This document shows, one piece after another, positions 34,048 to 42,335 of a stretch of DNA of 64,000 nt. The position numbers and the translations under genes were made by a program. The stretch spans positions 62,001-126,000 of the forward strand of contig CALRQJ020000002.1 in the NCBI GenBank assembly GCA_943370285.1, read 5' to 3'. Position 1 is the stretch's first letter. Each line of letters starts with the position of its first letter. Under the pieces are notes generated by a model. It was given only the letters and a program-made list of their open reading frames with translations. It was not told the origin of the DNA and did no database searches. This DNA comes from CALRQJ02 sp943370285 (lineage in GTDB: Bacteria; Bacteroidota; Bacteroidia; Chitinophagales; Chitinophagaceae).

Positions 34048-34320
34048 TTATTTTCTAAGACCTAATTTCTCAATAAGTGCACGGTAACCTTGAAGGTTAT
34101 GCTTTTGTAGATAAGTCAATAAGCGTTTACGCTGACCTACCATTTTCATTAAACCACGGTGTGTGGAGAAATCTTTTTTGTTAGCTTGTAAGTGCTTAGA
34201 AATCTGACTGATACGCTCTGTTAACAAAGCAACTTGTCCTTCAATAGAACCAGTGTTAGCGGCTGTACCGCCAAATTCTGCAAAAATACCTGCTGTTTTT
34301 TCCGGAGTTAAATACGACAT
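34048..34320 (-). CDS. rpsO: 30S ribosomal protein uS15
   Basis: A 90-residue small-subunit protein with NTGSIEGQVALLTERISQISKHLQ near residues 22-45, then KKDFSTHRGLMKMVGQRKRLLTYLQKHN, the rRNA-binding core, and GYRALIEKLGLRK at the end. This is the usual length and order. It has its own promoter and terminator and precedes pnp. Confidence 0.97.
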   Translation of the reverse strand: MSYLTPEKTAGIFAEFGGTAANTGSIEGQVALLTERISQISKHLQANKKDFSTHRGLMKMVGQRKRLLTYLQKHNLQGYRALIEKLGLRK

Positions 34321-34370
34321 CTCAATTTTTTTAAATAGCGTCCTAAAATTACATCTTTTTTAATCGTGTG

Positions 34371-34378
34371 CAAAAGTA
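34371..34378 (-). promoter_or_regulatory. Promoter -7 box of rpsO
   Basis: TACTTTTG on the minus strand, 50 nt upstream of the rpsO ATG; no clear -33 TTG. Confidence 0.5.
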
Positions 34379-34450
34379 GGGGAATTTGGTGAAAATGCTA
34401 AAGGCTGAAGGATTTTTTTATCCATATATGGGGAAATCAGCCATTTTAAA

Positions 34451-35578
34451 CTAAATCATCTCTTTTAATTGTGCCACAACAGAATCAATTTCGGCCTTTG
34501 TATTGTGTTTGCAGAATGAAAAACGAACGGTTACTTGGTTTGGATTACTGTTGATGGCTCTAATTACATGACTACCGGCATCGGCACCACTAGTACAAGC
34601 ACTTCCGCCACTAGCGCAAATATTATTGATATCCATGTTAAACAGAATCATCTCACTTTTCTCGGTTTTAGGAAAGCTAGCACTTACAACTGTATATAAA
34701 CTATTTCCTAAAGGATCTCCGTTGAAACTAACATGTGAAATATGCTGCTGAAGCTGTTCTATCATGTATAATTTCAAACTTTTGATATATGCACTGTCCG
34801 TTTCATAATTAGCTGTAGCTAGTTCTAAAGCTTTGGCAAAACCAACGATTCCGTATAAATTCTCTGTTCCGGCCCTCATATTTCTTTCCTGACTTCCGCC
34901 ATGTACAAAAGGCTTAATGCGAACATTTTCATTGATGTACAACATACCAACGCCTTTGGGTCCGTGAAATTTATGACCTGCCCCTGTTATAAAATGAACC
35001 GGTGTATTTCGCAAATCGAATGGGAAATGGCCAACTGTTTGTACCGTATCACTATGAAAAATAGCTTGATACTTCTTACACAATTCACCGACTGCATGAA
35101 TATCAATCATATTTCCAATCTCATTGTTGGCATGCATGAGGGTTACCAAACATTTTTCTTCACTCGATGCTAATAAGCGTTCTAAATCTTGCAAATCAAC
35201 ATGACCATTCGGCAATAAAGCCACATAGCTCAAAGTTGCTTCATCGTTACAATGCAAGTGCTCAACCGTATGTAGCGTAGCGTGGTGTTCTATTTTGGAA
35301 CTGATAATATGTTTACAACCTAAATCTCTAACTGCAGCCATAATGGCTGTATTGCTGCTTTCGGTTCCACCACTAGTGAAAAAAATCTCTGCAGGATGAG
35401 CATTTAAAATTTTGGCTGTCGTTTTTCTGGCATTTTCAATCGCTAATCTACATTCTCTGCCATAACTATAAATAGAAGATGGGTTACCAAAATGTGTGGT
35501 AAGGTAAGGCATCATGGCTTCAAGCACTTGAGGATCTAATGCGGTGGTAGCAGCGTTATCCAGGTAAATTCTTTCCAT
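34451..35578 (-). CDS. Cysteine desulfurase (NifS/IscS family)
   Basis: A 375-residue PLP enzyme that takes sulfur from cysteine for Fe-S clusters or tRNA thiolation. It starts MERIYLDNAATTALDP; PLP sites are FFTSGGTESSN and HSDTVQTVGH, the Schiff-base Lys203 lies in SGAGHKFHGPKGVG-like context (ITGAGHKFHG), and Cys328 in CASGGSACTSG is the catalytic persulfide site. An additional Cys321 lies in the same loop. The other Isc genes are not adjacent, although iscX and ferredoxin genes lie at 46003-46633. Confidence 0.92.
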   Translation of the reverse strand: MERIYLDNAATTALDPQVLEAMMPYLTTHFGNPSSIYSYGRECRLAIENARKTTAKILNAHPAEIFFTSGGTESSNTAIMAAVRDLGCKHIISSKIEHHATLHTVEHLHCNDEATLSYVALLPNGHVDLQDLERLLASSEEKCLVTLMHANNEIGNMIDIHAVGELCKKYQAIFHSDTVQTVGHFPFDLRNTPVHFITGAGHKFHGPKGVGMLYINENVRIKPFVHGGSQERNMRAGTENLYGIVGFAKALELATANYETDSAYIKSLKLYMIEQLQQHISHVSFNGDPLGNSLYTVVSASFPKTEKSEMILFNMDINNICASGGSACTSGADAGSHVIRAINSNPNQVTVRFSFCKHNTKAEIDSVVAQLKEMI

Positions 35579-35604
35579 GCGTTGAATAAGGGTTATTGAA
35601 GGCG

Positions 35605-35612
35605 CAAAAGTA
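35605..35612 (-). promoter_or_regulatory. Promoter -7 box of the cysteine desulfurase gene
   Basis: TACTTTTG on the minus strand, 26 nt upstream of the ATG; no -33 TTG in range. Confidence 0.5.
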
Positions 35613-35639
35613 AAAAATAGTGCTTAGCGTTTTGTAGTA

Positions 35640-36704
35640 TTAATTCGTTAACAAATCTAAATCGTATTGACGCAATACTTTAAAGAAACGTCTAGCTTTA
35701 TTAAAGTGCCTTTGTCCTCGAACATAAGACCAATAAGGAACACCGTTTTGGTGATTGATTTTGCCGATTTGGTACATATCTTCCCAATGCATGATAATTT
35801 CTTTCAAGGCTCTAAAATAACTCATACCACAATCGTAGATATGATTCGGCTCGGCCCCTGCCCCATTGTATTCTAAAATAGATATGTTTTTACCGGCTTT
35901 TAAATCTTCGATAGAAGTACATTTTAAATCGTAGCGACCATAATAGAACTGCCCGGCAGCATTACTAATCTTGTCAAATACATCGCAAAGTTGCTGATCT
36001 ATTTGTTTGTGCAAGTTGATAAACCTAGCCCCACGATTATGATTGCCGGCAATGCTCAAAATATATTTCTGACCGGCAGGAACAACATAATTCAAATGTT
36101 CAGCATGCTTATGCCGCATTTCATCTTCTCTATGTTGGGCTCTTGGGTGTTGTTGAATTAATTCAATCAATGTATGTTTTCCATCACCATCTACATGCAA
36201 GTATTCTTTAAGAATAAAGCCGGTTACTTTACCCTTGGTTTGTCCGGGATAGCGAATATGAAAAACACTAAACTCCATCGGCATATCAACCAAATCCTGA
36301 ATTAAATATTCTACAGGAATATGGTCATGGTACATTTTAAGCTGTGCCTCATTATCTAATTTCCTAAACATCATACCCTGCATACCAATAGCTGGTTTAG
36401 CAATAAAGGGATAATTAAATCCTGCTGCTTTCAAGTTTTCTTTTAAACCGTCAAAGTTTGCTTTAGCATTAACAAACAATGTTTTAGGATAATATTCTTG
36501 GGGCAATTGCTCATACATTTCTTTCTTACTCTCACCTTCAAAACCTGCAAATTCTAATGTTGGATTGGTAGGTGTAAAAAACCAAATCGCCCTAGCTTTG
36601 AAAGCATAATACAGCCAAACGAATCCTAATGGAGCGTAAATGAGGTTAAAAGGCCAGAGTTCCCAATGCGTAATTTTTTGCCAAAGCTGTTTCACATGTT
36701 GCAA
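35640..36704 (-). CDS. ATP-grasp family protein with an N-terminal hydrophobic segment
   Basis: A 354-residue protein that looks like an ATP-grasp ligase of unknown substrate. A hydrophobic stretch at about 18-33 (PFNLIYAPLGFVWLYYAF) could place it at the membrane. The ATP-grasp-like parts are FNYPFIAKPAIGMQGMMFRKL, VEYLIQDLVDMPMEFSVFHIRYPG, FILKEYLHVDGDGKHTLIEL, RGARFINLHKQID and YGRYDLKCTS plus ISILEYNGAGAEPNHIYD, where Asp and Asn-like residues fit the metal site. It is related in style to D-Ala ligase/carboxylate-amine ligases, but the substrate is unknown. It stands alone with its own promoter. Confidence 0.7.
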   Translation of the reverse strand: MQHVKQLWQKITHWELWPFNLIYAPLGFVWLYYAFKARAIWFFTPTNPTLEFAGFEGESKKEMYEQLPQEYYPKTLFVNAKANFDGLKENLKAAGFNYPFIAKPAIGMQGMMFRKLDNEAQLKMYHDHIPVEYLIQDLVDMPMEFSVFHIRYPGQTKGKVTGFILKEYLHVDGDGKHTLIELIQQHPRAQHREDEMRHKHAEHLNYVVPAGQKYILSIAGNHNRGARFINLHKQIDQQLCDVFDKISNAAGQFYYGRYDLKCTSIEDLKAGKNISILEYNGAGAEPNHIYDCGMSYFRALKEIIMHWEDMYQIGKINHQNGVPYWSYVRGQRHFNKARRFFKVLRQYDLDLLTN

Positions 36705-36714
36705 TTAAGGGCTG

Positions 36715-36722
36715 CAAAAGTA
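36715..36722 (-). promoter_or_regulatory. Promoter -7 box of the ATP-grasp gene
   Basis: TACTTTTG on the minus strand, 10 nt upstream of the ATG, so the transcript has a very short leader. Confidence 0.45.
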
Positions 36723-36764
36723 AGGTATCGAGGATATAATGAATTGAAAATGATGCTACCTAAT

Positions 36765-37697
36765 TTAGCGAATGATGAATACTGCAGGAACTGCCCTTTG
36801 TCCTTCTTTGTCTGATGGCTTAATGGTTGGCTTTCCATTGACTAACAAACAACTGCTTCCTCCCCCATCTAAATTCAATGCTTCCCAACAACCAATTTCT
36901 TTCAACATTTGTGCTTCTTGTGGTAAAGTGGCTCCTTCTGCCTTGCCCGGAAAACGACCTTCAATAGCCAAAATAATCAATTTGCCATCTTTGGTATAAC
37001 CCATAGCTGTTCTAGGATGCTTATCGTTAATAGCTTTACCGCCAAACATTCTTTCATCATTATTGGTAATAAAAATTTCGCCTTGTTTCAACAAATTTGG
37101 TCCGCCTCCAATAGCTGTTTGCATTTTCCATTTTCGTTTTTTAGAACTAGAAAGCACTTCTTTCATGGTTGGATTTGAAGTACTTCCTTTTGTTGCAGAT
37201 GGGCCATTCATCAACACATAAGGCCAACGTTTGGCAGAATCTGTGTAAACCCATCCCACATCTGCCATTTGTTTTTTGGAGATACCTATAGCAGCTTTTG
37301 TGACATAGAAATAGCTACTGTCTTTTTTATTTAATGCAGTATGTTGTGTATAGGAAATTAATTTGCCATCCTTCATGACCAAGTTTAAATTTTGATTGGT
37401 AGCAAACGAAAAAAATGTACCGTTAACCACCACTGTAGGTTGATCGTTTTTATCGTAGAATTGTTGCGGTGTTAATCTTCTGCCCAAGGTTGTATCTGTT
37501 GTAAACTGAAGTTGTTTAGCCTTTAATTCTGCCGAAACATAATACGCTACGTTTGGTTTGCCATCTAAACTATCAGTAGTTTTATATACATGAATGCCAA
37601 CGGGTAAAGGTTGGTACAAGCTATCCACATTTATCCACTTCAGTTGACTGCTAGCAATCATTGGAAGCAAAACAATAATCAAAAATATTTTTTTCAT
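36765..37697 (-). CDS. Phosphodiester glycosidase (NAGPA-domain) family protein
   Basis: A 310-residue exported protein (signal peptide ending MIASSQ). The NAGPA domain is clear: VVVNGTFFSF, then AIGGGPNLLKQGE, HPRTAMGYTKDGKLIILAIEGR (cut) and the catalytic-type end CWEALNLDGGGSSCLLVNGK. The mammalian member removes GlcNAc from GlcNAc-phosphate-mannose; bacterial members act on cell-wall or glycan phosphodiesters, with few tested. The precise substrate is unknown. It is divergent to the WG-repeat gene. Confidence 0.88.
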   Translation of the reverse strand: MKKIFLIIVLLPMIASSQLKWINVDSLYQPLPVGIHVYKTTDSLDGKPNVAYYVSAELKAKQLQFTTDTTLGRRLTPQQFYDKNDQPTVVVNGTFFSFATNQNLNLVMKDGKLISYTQHTALNKKDSSYFYVTKAAIGISKKQMADVGWVYTDSAKRWPYVLMNGPSATKGSTSNPTMKEVLSSSKKRKWKMQTAIGGGPNLLKQGEIFITNNDERMFGGKAINDKHPRTAMGYTKDGKLIILAIEGRFPGKAEGATLPQEAQMLKEIGCWEALNLDGGGSSCLLVNGKPTIKPSDKEGQRAVPAVFIIR

Positions 37698-37760
37698 AGT
37701 ACTAAGTTATGGTTTAGCGATATACCTTGTATTGGGTATGTAATAGTAACAATTGAATTT

Positions 37761-37768
37761 TACATTTG
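37761..37768 (+). promoter_or_regulatory. Promoter -7 box of the WG-repeat gene
   Basis: TACATTTG, ending 16 nt before the ATG at 37785. It shows that a longer frame running from 37611 is not the true start. Confidence 0.55.
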
Positions 37769-37784
37769 TACAAACACTTTTCTT

Positions 37785-39941
37785 ATGAGACGTTTAGTAA
37801 TTGTTAGCTTGCTGCAAATAGTTTTATTTACTGCAATAGCTCAAGTAAATTTTCAGGTGGTGAAAAACAACTTGATGTACGATAAAATTGAAAAGTGCAG
37901 TGATGGATTATTGCGATTTCAAAAAAACAATAAATGGGGCTATTTAAATAAACTTGGCGTAGAAGTGATAGCAGCCAAATTTGATGATGCCAGAGATTTT
38001 AACAATGGTTTTGCTGCCGCAAAACAAGGCGATAGTTGGGGACTGATTGACAAAAAAGGTAACTGGAAAATTCAGCCTAAGTATTTTGATTTAGGCTACA
38101 CATTTAGGTATAATCAAATTCAATTTTTAGAAAAGACTTCAAGAAATTATGGTGTTATCAATAGCAATGGTGAAACAATAGTTCCTGCAGATTATTATAC
38201 GGTTAGAATAGCTGCTAAATTTCTGGTGCCATCAAAGCGTAAAGGCTTCTCTTCTAATTATGATTATTTCTTATTCAATTCAAAAGGTATCAAACTAATT
38301 CCTGAAGCTTGCGATTTGGTTATTGAAGATTCGATAGCAGATTTTGCAGCTTTAAAGAGAGGCAAAAAATGGACTATTATTGATGCTTCGGGTAAAATTT
38401 TACAAGACAGTTTAAAAGATGCAGAAGTTAAAGCAGTGGGGCTCAATGTGATAGTGTTAAAGCAATTAAGTACTAATAAATATGGGGTTTGCGATAAGCA
38501 AGGTAAAATGATTGTTGACTTTGATAGCTATACTAATATCAGCTTAGATAGTGATGGTTTTTTATTGGTGACAGAAACCAAAACAGCTTGGGGTAGTACT
38601 AATTCATTGTACGGTTTATTAGATAAAACAGGAAAGGTGATTTTGCCTGCAAAATATCTCTATTTGGGCGGTCCGGCAAATGGAATGATTTTGTTAAAAG
38701 ACACTGAGGCAAAGAAGTATGGCTATGCAGATTTTACGGGAAAAATTGTTATTCCGTTTAAATATACCGATGCCAATCATTTTCAAAGTGCTGGTTTAGC
38801 AGTTGTAAGATTAGAAAACAGCAGCACAAGCGTTGTAATCAACAAGAAAGGTGTAGAAGTTGATAAAACAAAAACAACCTTCCCCACTTTTAATGAAGGC
38901 ATAGCAGTAGAAAAAAATGATTCCTATTTTTTATTGATAGATAAAAAGAAAACACAGAAAAAAATAGAAGGCTTTACCGATCAATGGAATATAAAAGATG
39001 GCATGTTTAAAGTGCAGGATAAAAATAAAAAATACGGCTTCATGGACTTAACAGGTAAACTCGTTATTCCTTGCAACTACGACGAAGCCGGCTTTTTTAG
39101 TGAAGGTATGGTTTGGGTAGCCAAAAAAGGGCCATACTCTTACTCTCCTACTTATTATGGCTTTATTAGCAAACAAGGAGAAGAAATTTTACCCGGCGAA
39201 TTAACTAAGGTAAACGACTTTAAAGATGGTTTTGCATTGGTGGTTGATAAAAACAAGCAACAGTTCTTCATCAATAAAAAAGGGCAAAAGCAAACATTAC
39301 CTCGTACTTACGATGAAGTGAATAGTTTTAATGATGGGTATGCTTTATGCAAAGTAAATGCCAAAACAAAATCAGAAAATCCAACATGGTATTTTATAGA
39401 TGTAAACTTTAAAGAAGTGAAATCTTTCGCTAGATATGTGGTACCTCAATTTTCTAATGGATACACCTTTGTTTACACCGGCAACGGTGTTGACTATGAA
39501 ATTTTAGATAAGAATTTTGCCGTTGCCGGTAAGATTAAATTTAGAGGTATTGACTCTGTGTTTTATGCTAGTGATGAATTGTATGCCTATAAAGATTCTG
39601 CATTAAAAAAATGGGGTTATAAAACTATAAAAGGCGAAACAGTGATTCAACCACAATTTGAAAGAGGTGGCCGTTTTTATAACGGATTATTGGTAGTTGA
39701 AAAAAATGGCAAATATGGTTTTGTTGACAAAACAGGCAAATGGGTAGTTGAGCCTGTTTATGAAGATGTAAATCCATTCTATGAAGATGGGTTTGCCCGA
39801 GTAAAAAAAGATGGCAAATATGGGTTGATAGATAAAACAGGAAAAGTTTGGTTAGATATTCAACACAATAGAGTTACAGATTTTCAAGAAGGATATACCG
39901 TACTCAAAGTTGATAATAGCTATCGTATAGTAAAACTCTAA
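37785..39941 (+). CDS. WG-repeat exported protein
   Basis: A 718-residue exported protein (signal peptide ending FTAIAQ) made mainly of WG repeats. About a dozen copies of the (Y/W)G(x)IDKxGxxxI type unit are visible: KWGYLNKLGVEVI, SWGLIDKKGNWKI, KYGVCDKQGKMI, LYGLLDKTGKVI, KYGYADFTGKIV, KYGFMDLTGKLV, YYGFISKQGEEI, KYGFVDKTGKWV and KYGLIDKTGKVW among them. The repeats usually pack as beta structures of unknown ligand. No C-terminal sorting domain is seen. The start is fixed by the -7 box. It is adjacent to the convergent lipA gene. Confidence 0.88.
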   Translation: MRRLVIVSLLQIVLFTAIAQVNFQVVKNNLMYDKIEKCSDGLLRFQKNNKWGYLNKLGVEVIAAKFDDARDFNNGFAAAKQGDSWGLIDKKGNWKIQPKYFDLGYTFRYNQIQFLEKTSRNYGVINSNGETIVPADYYTVRIAAKFLVPSKRKGFSSNYDYFLFNSKGIKLIPEACDLVIEDSIADFAALKRGKKWTIIDASGKILQDSLKDAEVKAVGLNVIVLKQLSTNKYGVCDKQGKMIVDFDSYTNISLDSDGFLLVTETKTAWGSTNSLYGLLDKTGKVILPAKYLYLGGPANGMILLKDTEAKKYGYADFTGKIVIPFKYTDANHFQSAGLAVVRLENSSTSVVINKKGVEVDKTKTTFPTFNEGIAVEKNDSYFLLIDKKKTQKKIEGFTDQWNIKDGMFKVQDKNKKYGFMDLTGKLVIPCNYDEAGFFSEGMVWVAKKGPYSYSPTYYGFISKQGEEILPGELTKVNDFKDGFALVVDKNKQQFFINKKGQKQTLPRTYDEVNSFNDGYALCKVNAKTKSENPTWYFIDVNFKEVKSFARYVVPQFSNGYTFVYTGNGVDYEILDKNFAVAGKIKFRGIDSVFYASDELYAYKDSALKKWGYKTIKGETVIQPQFERGGRFYNGLLVVEKNGKYGFVDKTGKWVVEPVYEDVNPFYEDGFARVKKDGKYGLIDKTGKVWLDIQHNRVTDFQEGYTVLKVDNSYRIVKL

Positions 39942-39951
39942 TAAAGATGAT

Positions 39952-39987
39952 AAAGTCTATGCCGGTTATTGAACTAGCATAGACTTT
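39952..39987. terminator. Hairpin between the WG-repeat gene and lipA
   Basis: An 11-bp stem, AAAGTCTATGC (39952-39962) with GCATAGACTTT (39977-39987), 14-nt loop. It overlaps the lipA stop codon (39966) and stands 10 nt after the WG-repeat stop, so it can serve both strands. Confidence 0.65.
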
Positions 39988-40901
39988 TCAGCTTCCCATT
40001 TGGCTTTACCATATCCGGGAATAACATGCTTTTCGCTGTGGTAAGAAGAACGAACTAATGGTCCGCTTTCTACATAGTCAAATCCAATTTCATATCCAAT
40101 AGATCTTAGTTCGGCGAACTCATCCGGGTGTACAAAACGATGAACAGCCAAATGGCGTTTGGTAGGTTGTAAGTATTGGCCTAAAGTGAGTACATCGCAT
40201 CCAACAGCCACTAAATCTTCCATAGATTGAATCACTTCTTCTTTTGTTTCTCCCAAACCTAACATGATGCCGGTTTTGGTTCTCATGCCACCTTGTTTCA
40301 ATAAACGCAACACTTCTAAACTGCGGCGGTATTTTGCTTGTACCCTTACTTGCTTGGTTAATCGTTCAACCGTTTCCATATTATGACTAACTACTTCAGG
40401 TGCCGCATCGATAATGCGTTGTATTTGATCTGCAAAACCCCTAAAATCAGGAATTAATGTTTCTAAAGTAGTATCTGGATTTAGGGTTTTCACCGCCATA
40501 ATGGTATTATACCAAATGGTGGAACCACCATCCTTTAACTCATCTCTATCTACCGAAGTAATAACGGCATGTTTTACTTTCATTAAGTGAATAGCTTCTG
40601 CAACTCGTTGAGGTTCATCCCAATCCACAGGGTCGGGTCTGCCGGTAGCTACTGCACAAAAGCCACAACTACGGGTACAAGTGTTACCCAAAATCATAAA
40701 TGTTGCGGTTCCTTCACCCCAACATTCACCCATGTTTGGACAATTGCCGCTTTCGCAAATGGTATGTAATTTATGGGTATCTACAAGTCCACGAACATGC
40801 TTATAACTCTCACCAATGGGTAATTTAACTCTCAGCCAATTGGGCTTTTGTATTTTAGAGGTGGTTGGATCAAACTTCGGAACAACGGGTAATTCCTGCA
40901 T
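39966..40901 (-). CDS. lipA: Lipoyl synthase
   Basis: A 311-residue radical-SAM enzyme that inserts two sulfurs into octanoyl groups to form lipoyl cofactors. The auxiliary cluster motif is CESGNCPNMGEC, and the radical-SAM cluster is CTRSCGFC. Others are AVATGRPDPVDWDEP, TSVDRDELKDGGS, VSHNMETVERLT, KTGIMLGLGE and TLGQYLQPTKRHL, with the C-terminal conserved SSYHSE cluster Ser. It is full-length. LipB is not seen nearby. Confidence 0.97.
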   Translation of the reverse strand: MQELPVVPKFDPTTSKIQKPNWLRVKLPIGESYKHVRGLVDTHKLHTICESGNCPNMGECWGEGTATFMILGNTCTRSCGFCAVATGRPDPVDWDEPQRVAEAIHLMKVKHAVITSVDRDELKDGGSTIWYNTIMAVKTLNPDTTLETLIPDFRGFADQIQRIIDAAPEVVSHNMETVERLTKQVRVQAKYRRSLEVLRLLKQGGMRTKTGIMLGLGETKEEVIQSMEDLVAVGCDVLTLGQYLQPTKRHLAVHRFVHPDEFAELRSIGYEIGFDYVESGPLVRSSYHSEKHVIPGYGKAKWEAEKSMLVQ

Positions 40902-41073
40902 GGTATATCAATTAGGTGTTGCATTGGAAATATTTCAGCCAAAACAACAAATGATGTTAATAGTTGAATATAGTGATGCTGTACAAGGGTCCTTCGCCAT
41001 AGCTCAGGATAAACTTGCAACAACTGCCTATGAATGCAAAATTGCTGGTTACCAACTAATCAACAAAAATAAA

Positions 41074-41877
41074 TCACTTTCGTTTACCGAAGTTGATGGC
41101 TACATAAGCATTGTAGAAAAATTGTTTTTCCTTATTGCGTAAAAGGATGGGCATTTTTTGAGAATAAAACTCTGCATTTAAACCTACTTCAATCGCACTT
41201 ACCATGTCGTTATAACGACCATAATCAAACCGAAGTGCCACTTTTGCATGAGCACCGGGAGTAAATTTCATTTCATTAAACCCTTTACCTAAGCCCCCTG
41301 AACCTAAAATAATATCTCCTGCAAGAAACAGCGAATCGTTGTTCTCGTATTTGATGTCTCTTCGTTGACCGGTATTCGGATCTTGAATCTGTATGTAATA
41401 GGGTTTCAAAAGGCCGGCACTTAATCCACCTCCGTAAATGGCACTTACCGCAACGCCGTTTTTATTTCCTTTGCCTCCAATTAATTTTTGTTGGCCAATC
41501 CCAAGTTTTAGGTAATAAAAATTATTCTGTTTGCCATAGACATATGGATTGCCGATAGCAAAGCCCAATACGCCACGAGTCAATTTTTCTTCTTTCGGAT
41601 GTTTTCTTTCGCCAAGTTCTACACGAAATAAACTGGTTTTGGTGGTAGTTTTAAACTTGCCTTTCTCCCAAAAAATACCATATCCATCCGTACTCAATTT
41701 AATACCAAATATGCTTTGTTTATTAAAGATTAGAGCTCCCTGCTCTTCCTGTTTAATGAGTTTGTTGATTTTTTCTTTCCGCTCTTTTGCTTTTTCCTGT
41801 CTTGCTTCTTTCTTCTGCGCCGATGCTGAATAACTTAGAATGCCGATGATTGCTACGAAAAATAATTTCTTCACCAT
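41074..41877 (-). CDS. Exported outer-membrane-like protein, uncharacterised
   Basis: A 267-residue exported protein (signal peptide ending SYSASAQ) with a Lys/Glu-rich helix at about 20-50, then many short beta strands. Conserved-looking phrases are IFNKQSIFGIKLSTDGYGIFWEKGK, FRVELGERKHPKEEK and GNPYVYGKQNNFYYLKLGIGQQ (cut). The pattern resembles a small outer-membrane barrel family of Bacteroidota. I cannot name the family. A TATTTTTG -7 box at 41905-41912 (minus strand) lies 27 nt before the ATG. Confidence 0.7.
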   Translation of the reverse strand: MVKKLFFVAIIGILSYSASAQKKEARQEKAKERKEKINKLIKQEEQGALIFNKQSIFGIKLSTDGYGIFWEKGKFKTTTKTSLFRVELGERKHPKEEKLTRGVLGFAIGNPYVYGKQNNFYYLKLGIGQQKLIGGKGNKNGVAVSAIYGGGLSAGLLKPYYIQIQDPNTGQRRDIKYENNDSLFLAGDIILGSGGLGKGFNEMKFTPGAHAKVALRFDYGRYNDMVSAIEVGLNAEFYSQKMPILLRNKEKQFFYNAYVAINFGKRK

Positions 41878-41904
41878 GATATTATTTGTGTTGGTAAATT
41901 TAGC

Positions 41905-41912
41905 CAAAAATA
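41905..41912 (-). promoter_or_regulatory. Promoter -7 box of the outer-membrane-like gene
   Basis: TATTTTTG on the minus strand, 28 nt upstream of the ATG at 41877; the -33 TTG is not at a normal distance. Confidence 0.4.
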
Positions 41913-41916
41913 CATA

Positions 41917-42324
41917 ATGACTTCACAAGTAATTTATAAAGGAAACTTAAGAACAGAATTAATTCATTTACAAAGTGGTTCGACCGTTGAGACTGATGCC
42001 CCAACTGACAACATGGGAAAGGGTGAACGCTTTTCGCCAACTGATTTATTAGCAACTGCCTATGGTAGCTGTATGATTACCACTATGGCCATTAGGGCTG
42101 CCGATATGAACTTAGATTTTGATGATACCAAAATAGAAATTACCAAGATAATGAGTGCCGATTCGCCACGAAGAGTGGTGGAAATTAAATGTCATCTATT
42201 CTTTACTGACCGTTTTACACCTACAGAAGCACAAAAAGAACAGCTTATTCGCATAGCAAGAACTTGCCCTGTTGAAAAAAGTTTACATCCTGATATTAAA
42301 TTAGATGTTATTTTCAATTGGTAA
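41917..42324 (+). CDS. OsmC family protein
   Basis: A 135-residue cytosolic protein of the OsmC/Ohr group, which reduces organic or other hydroperoxides using cysteine thiols. The two cysteines fall in LATAYGSCMITTMAIRAADM and IARTCPVEKSLHPDIKLDV, the standard peroxidatic/resolving pair, and SPTDLLATA precedes the first. The second Cys has the OsmC-type CPVEK context. It is followed after 11 nt by a DUF3667 gene, with which it may be cotranscribed. Confidence 0.9.
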   Translation: MTSQVIYKGNLRTELIHLQSGSTVETDAPTDNMGKGERFSPTDLLATAYGSCMITTMAIRAADMNLDFDDTKIEITKIMSADSPRRVVEIKCHLFFTDRFTPTEAQKEQLIRIARTCPVEKSLHPDIKLDVIFNW

Positions 42325-42335
42325 AACCAACCAAT

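Noticed and set aside
40816..41142. Plus-strand 108-residue frame over lipA's start and the following gap
   Set aside because: It overlaps two real minus-strand genes, has no recognisable motif and is probably chance.
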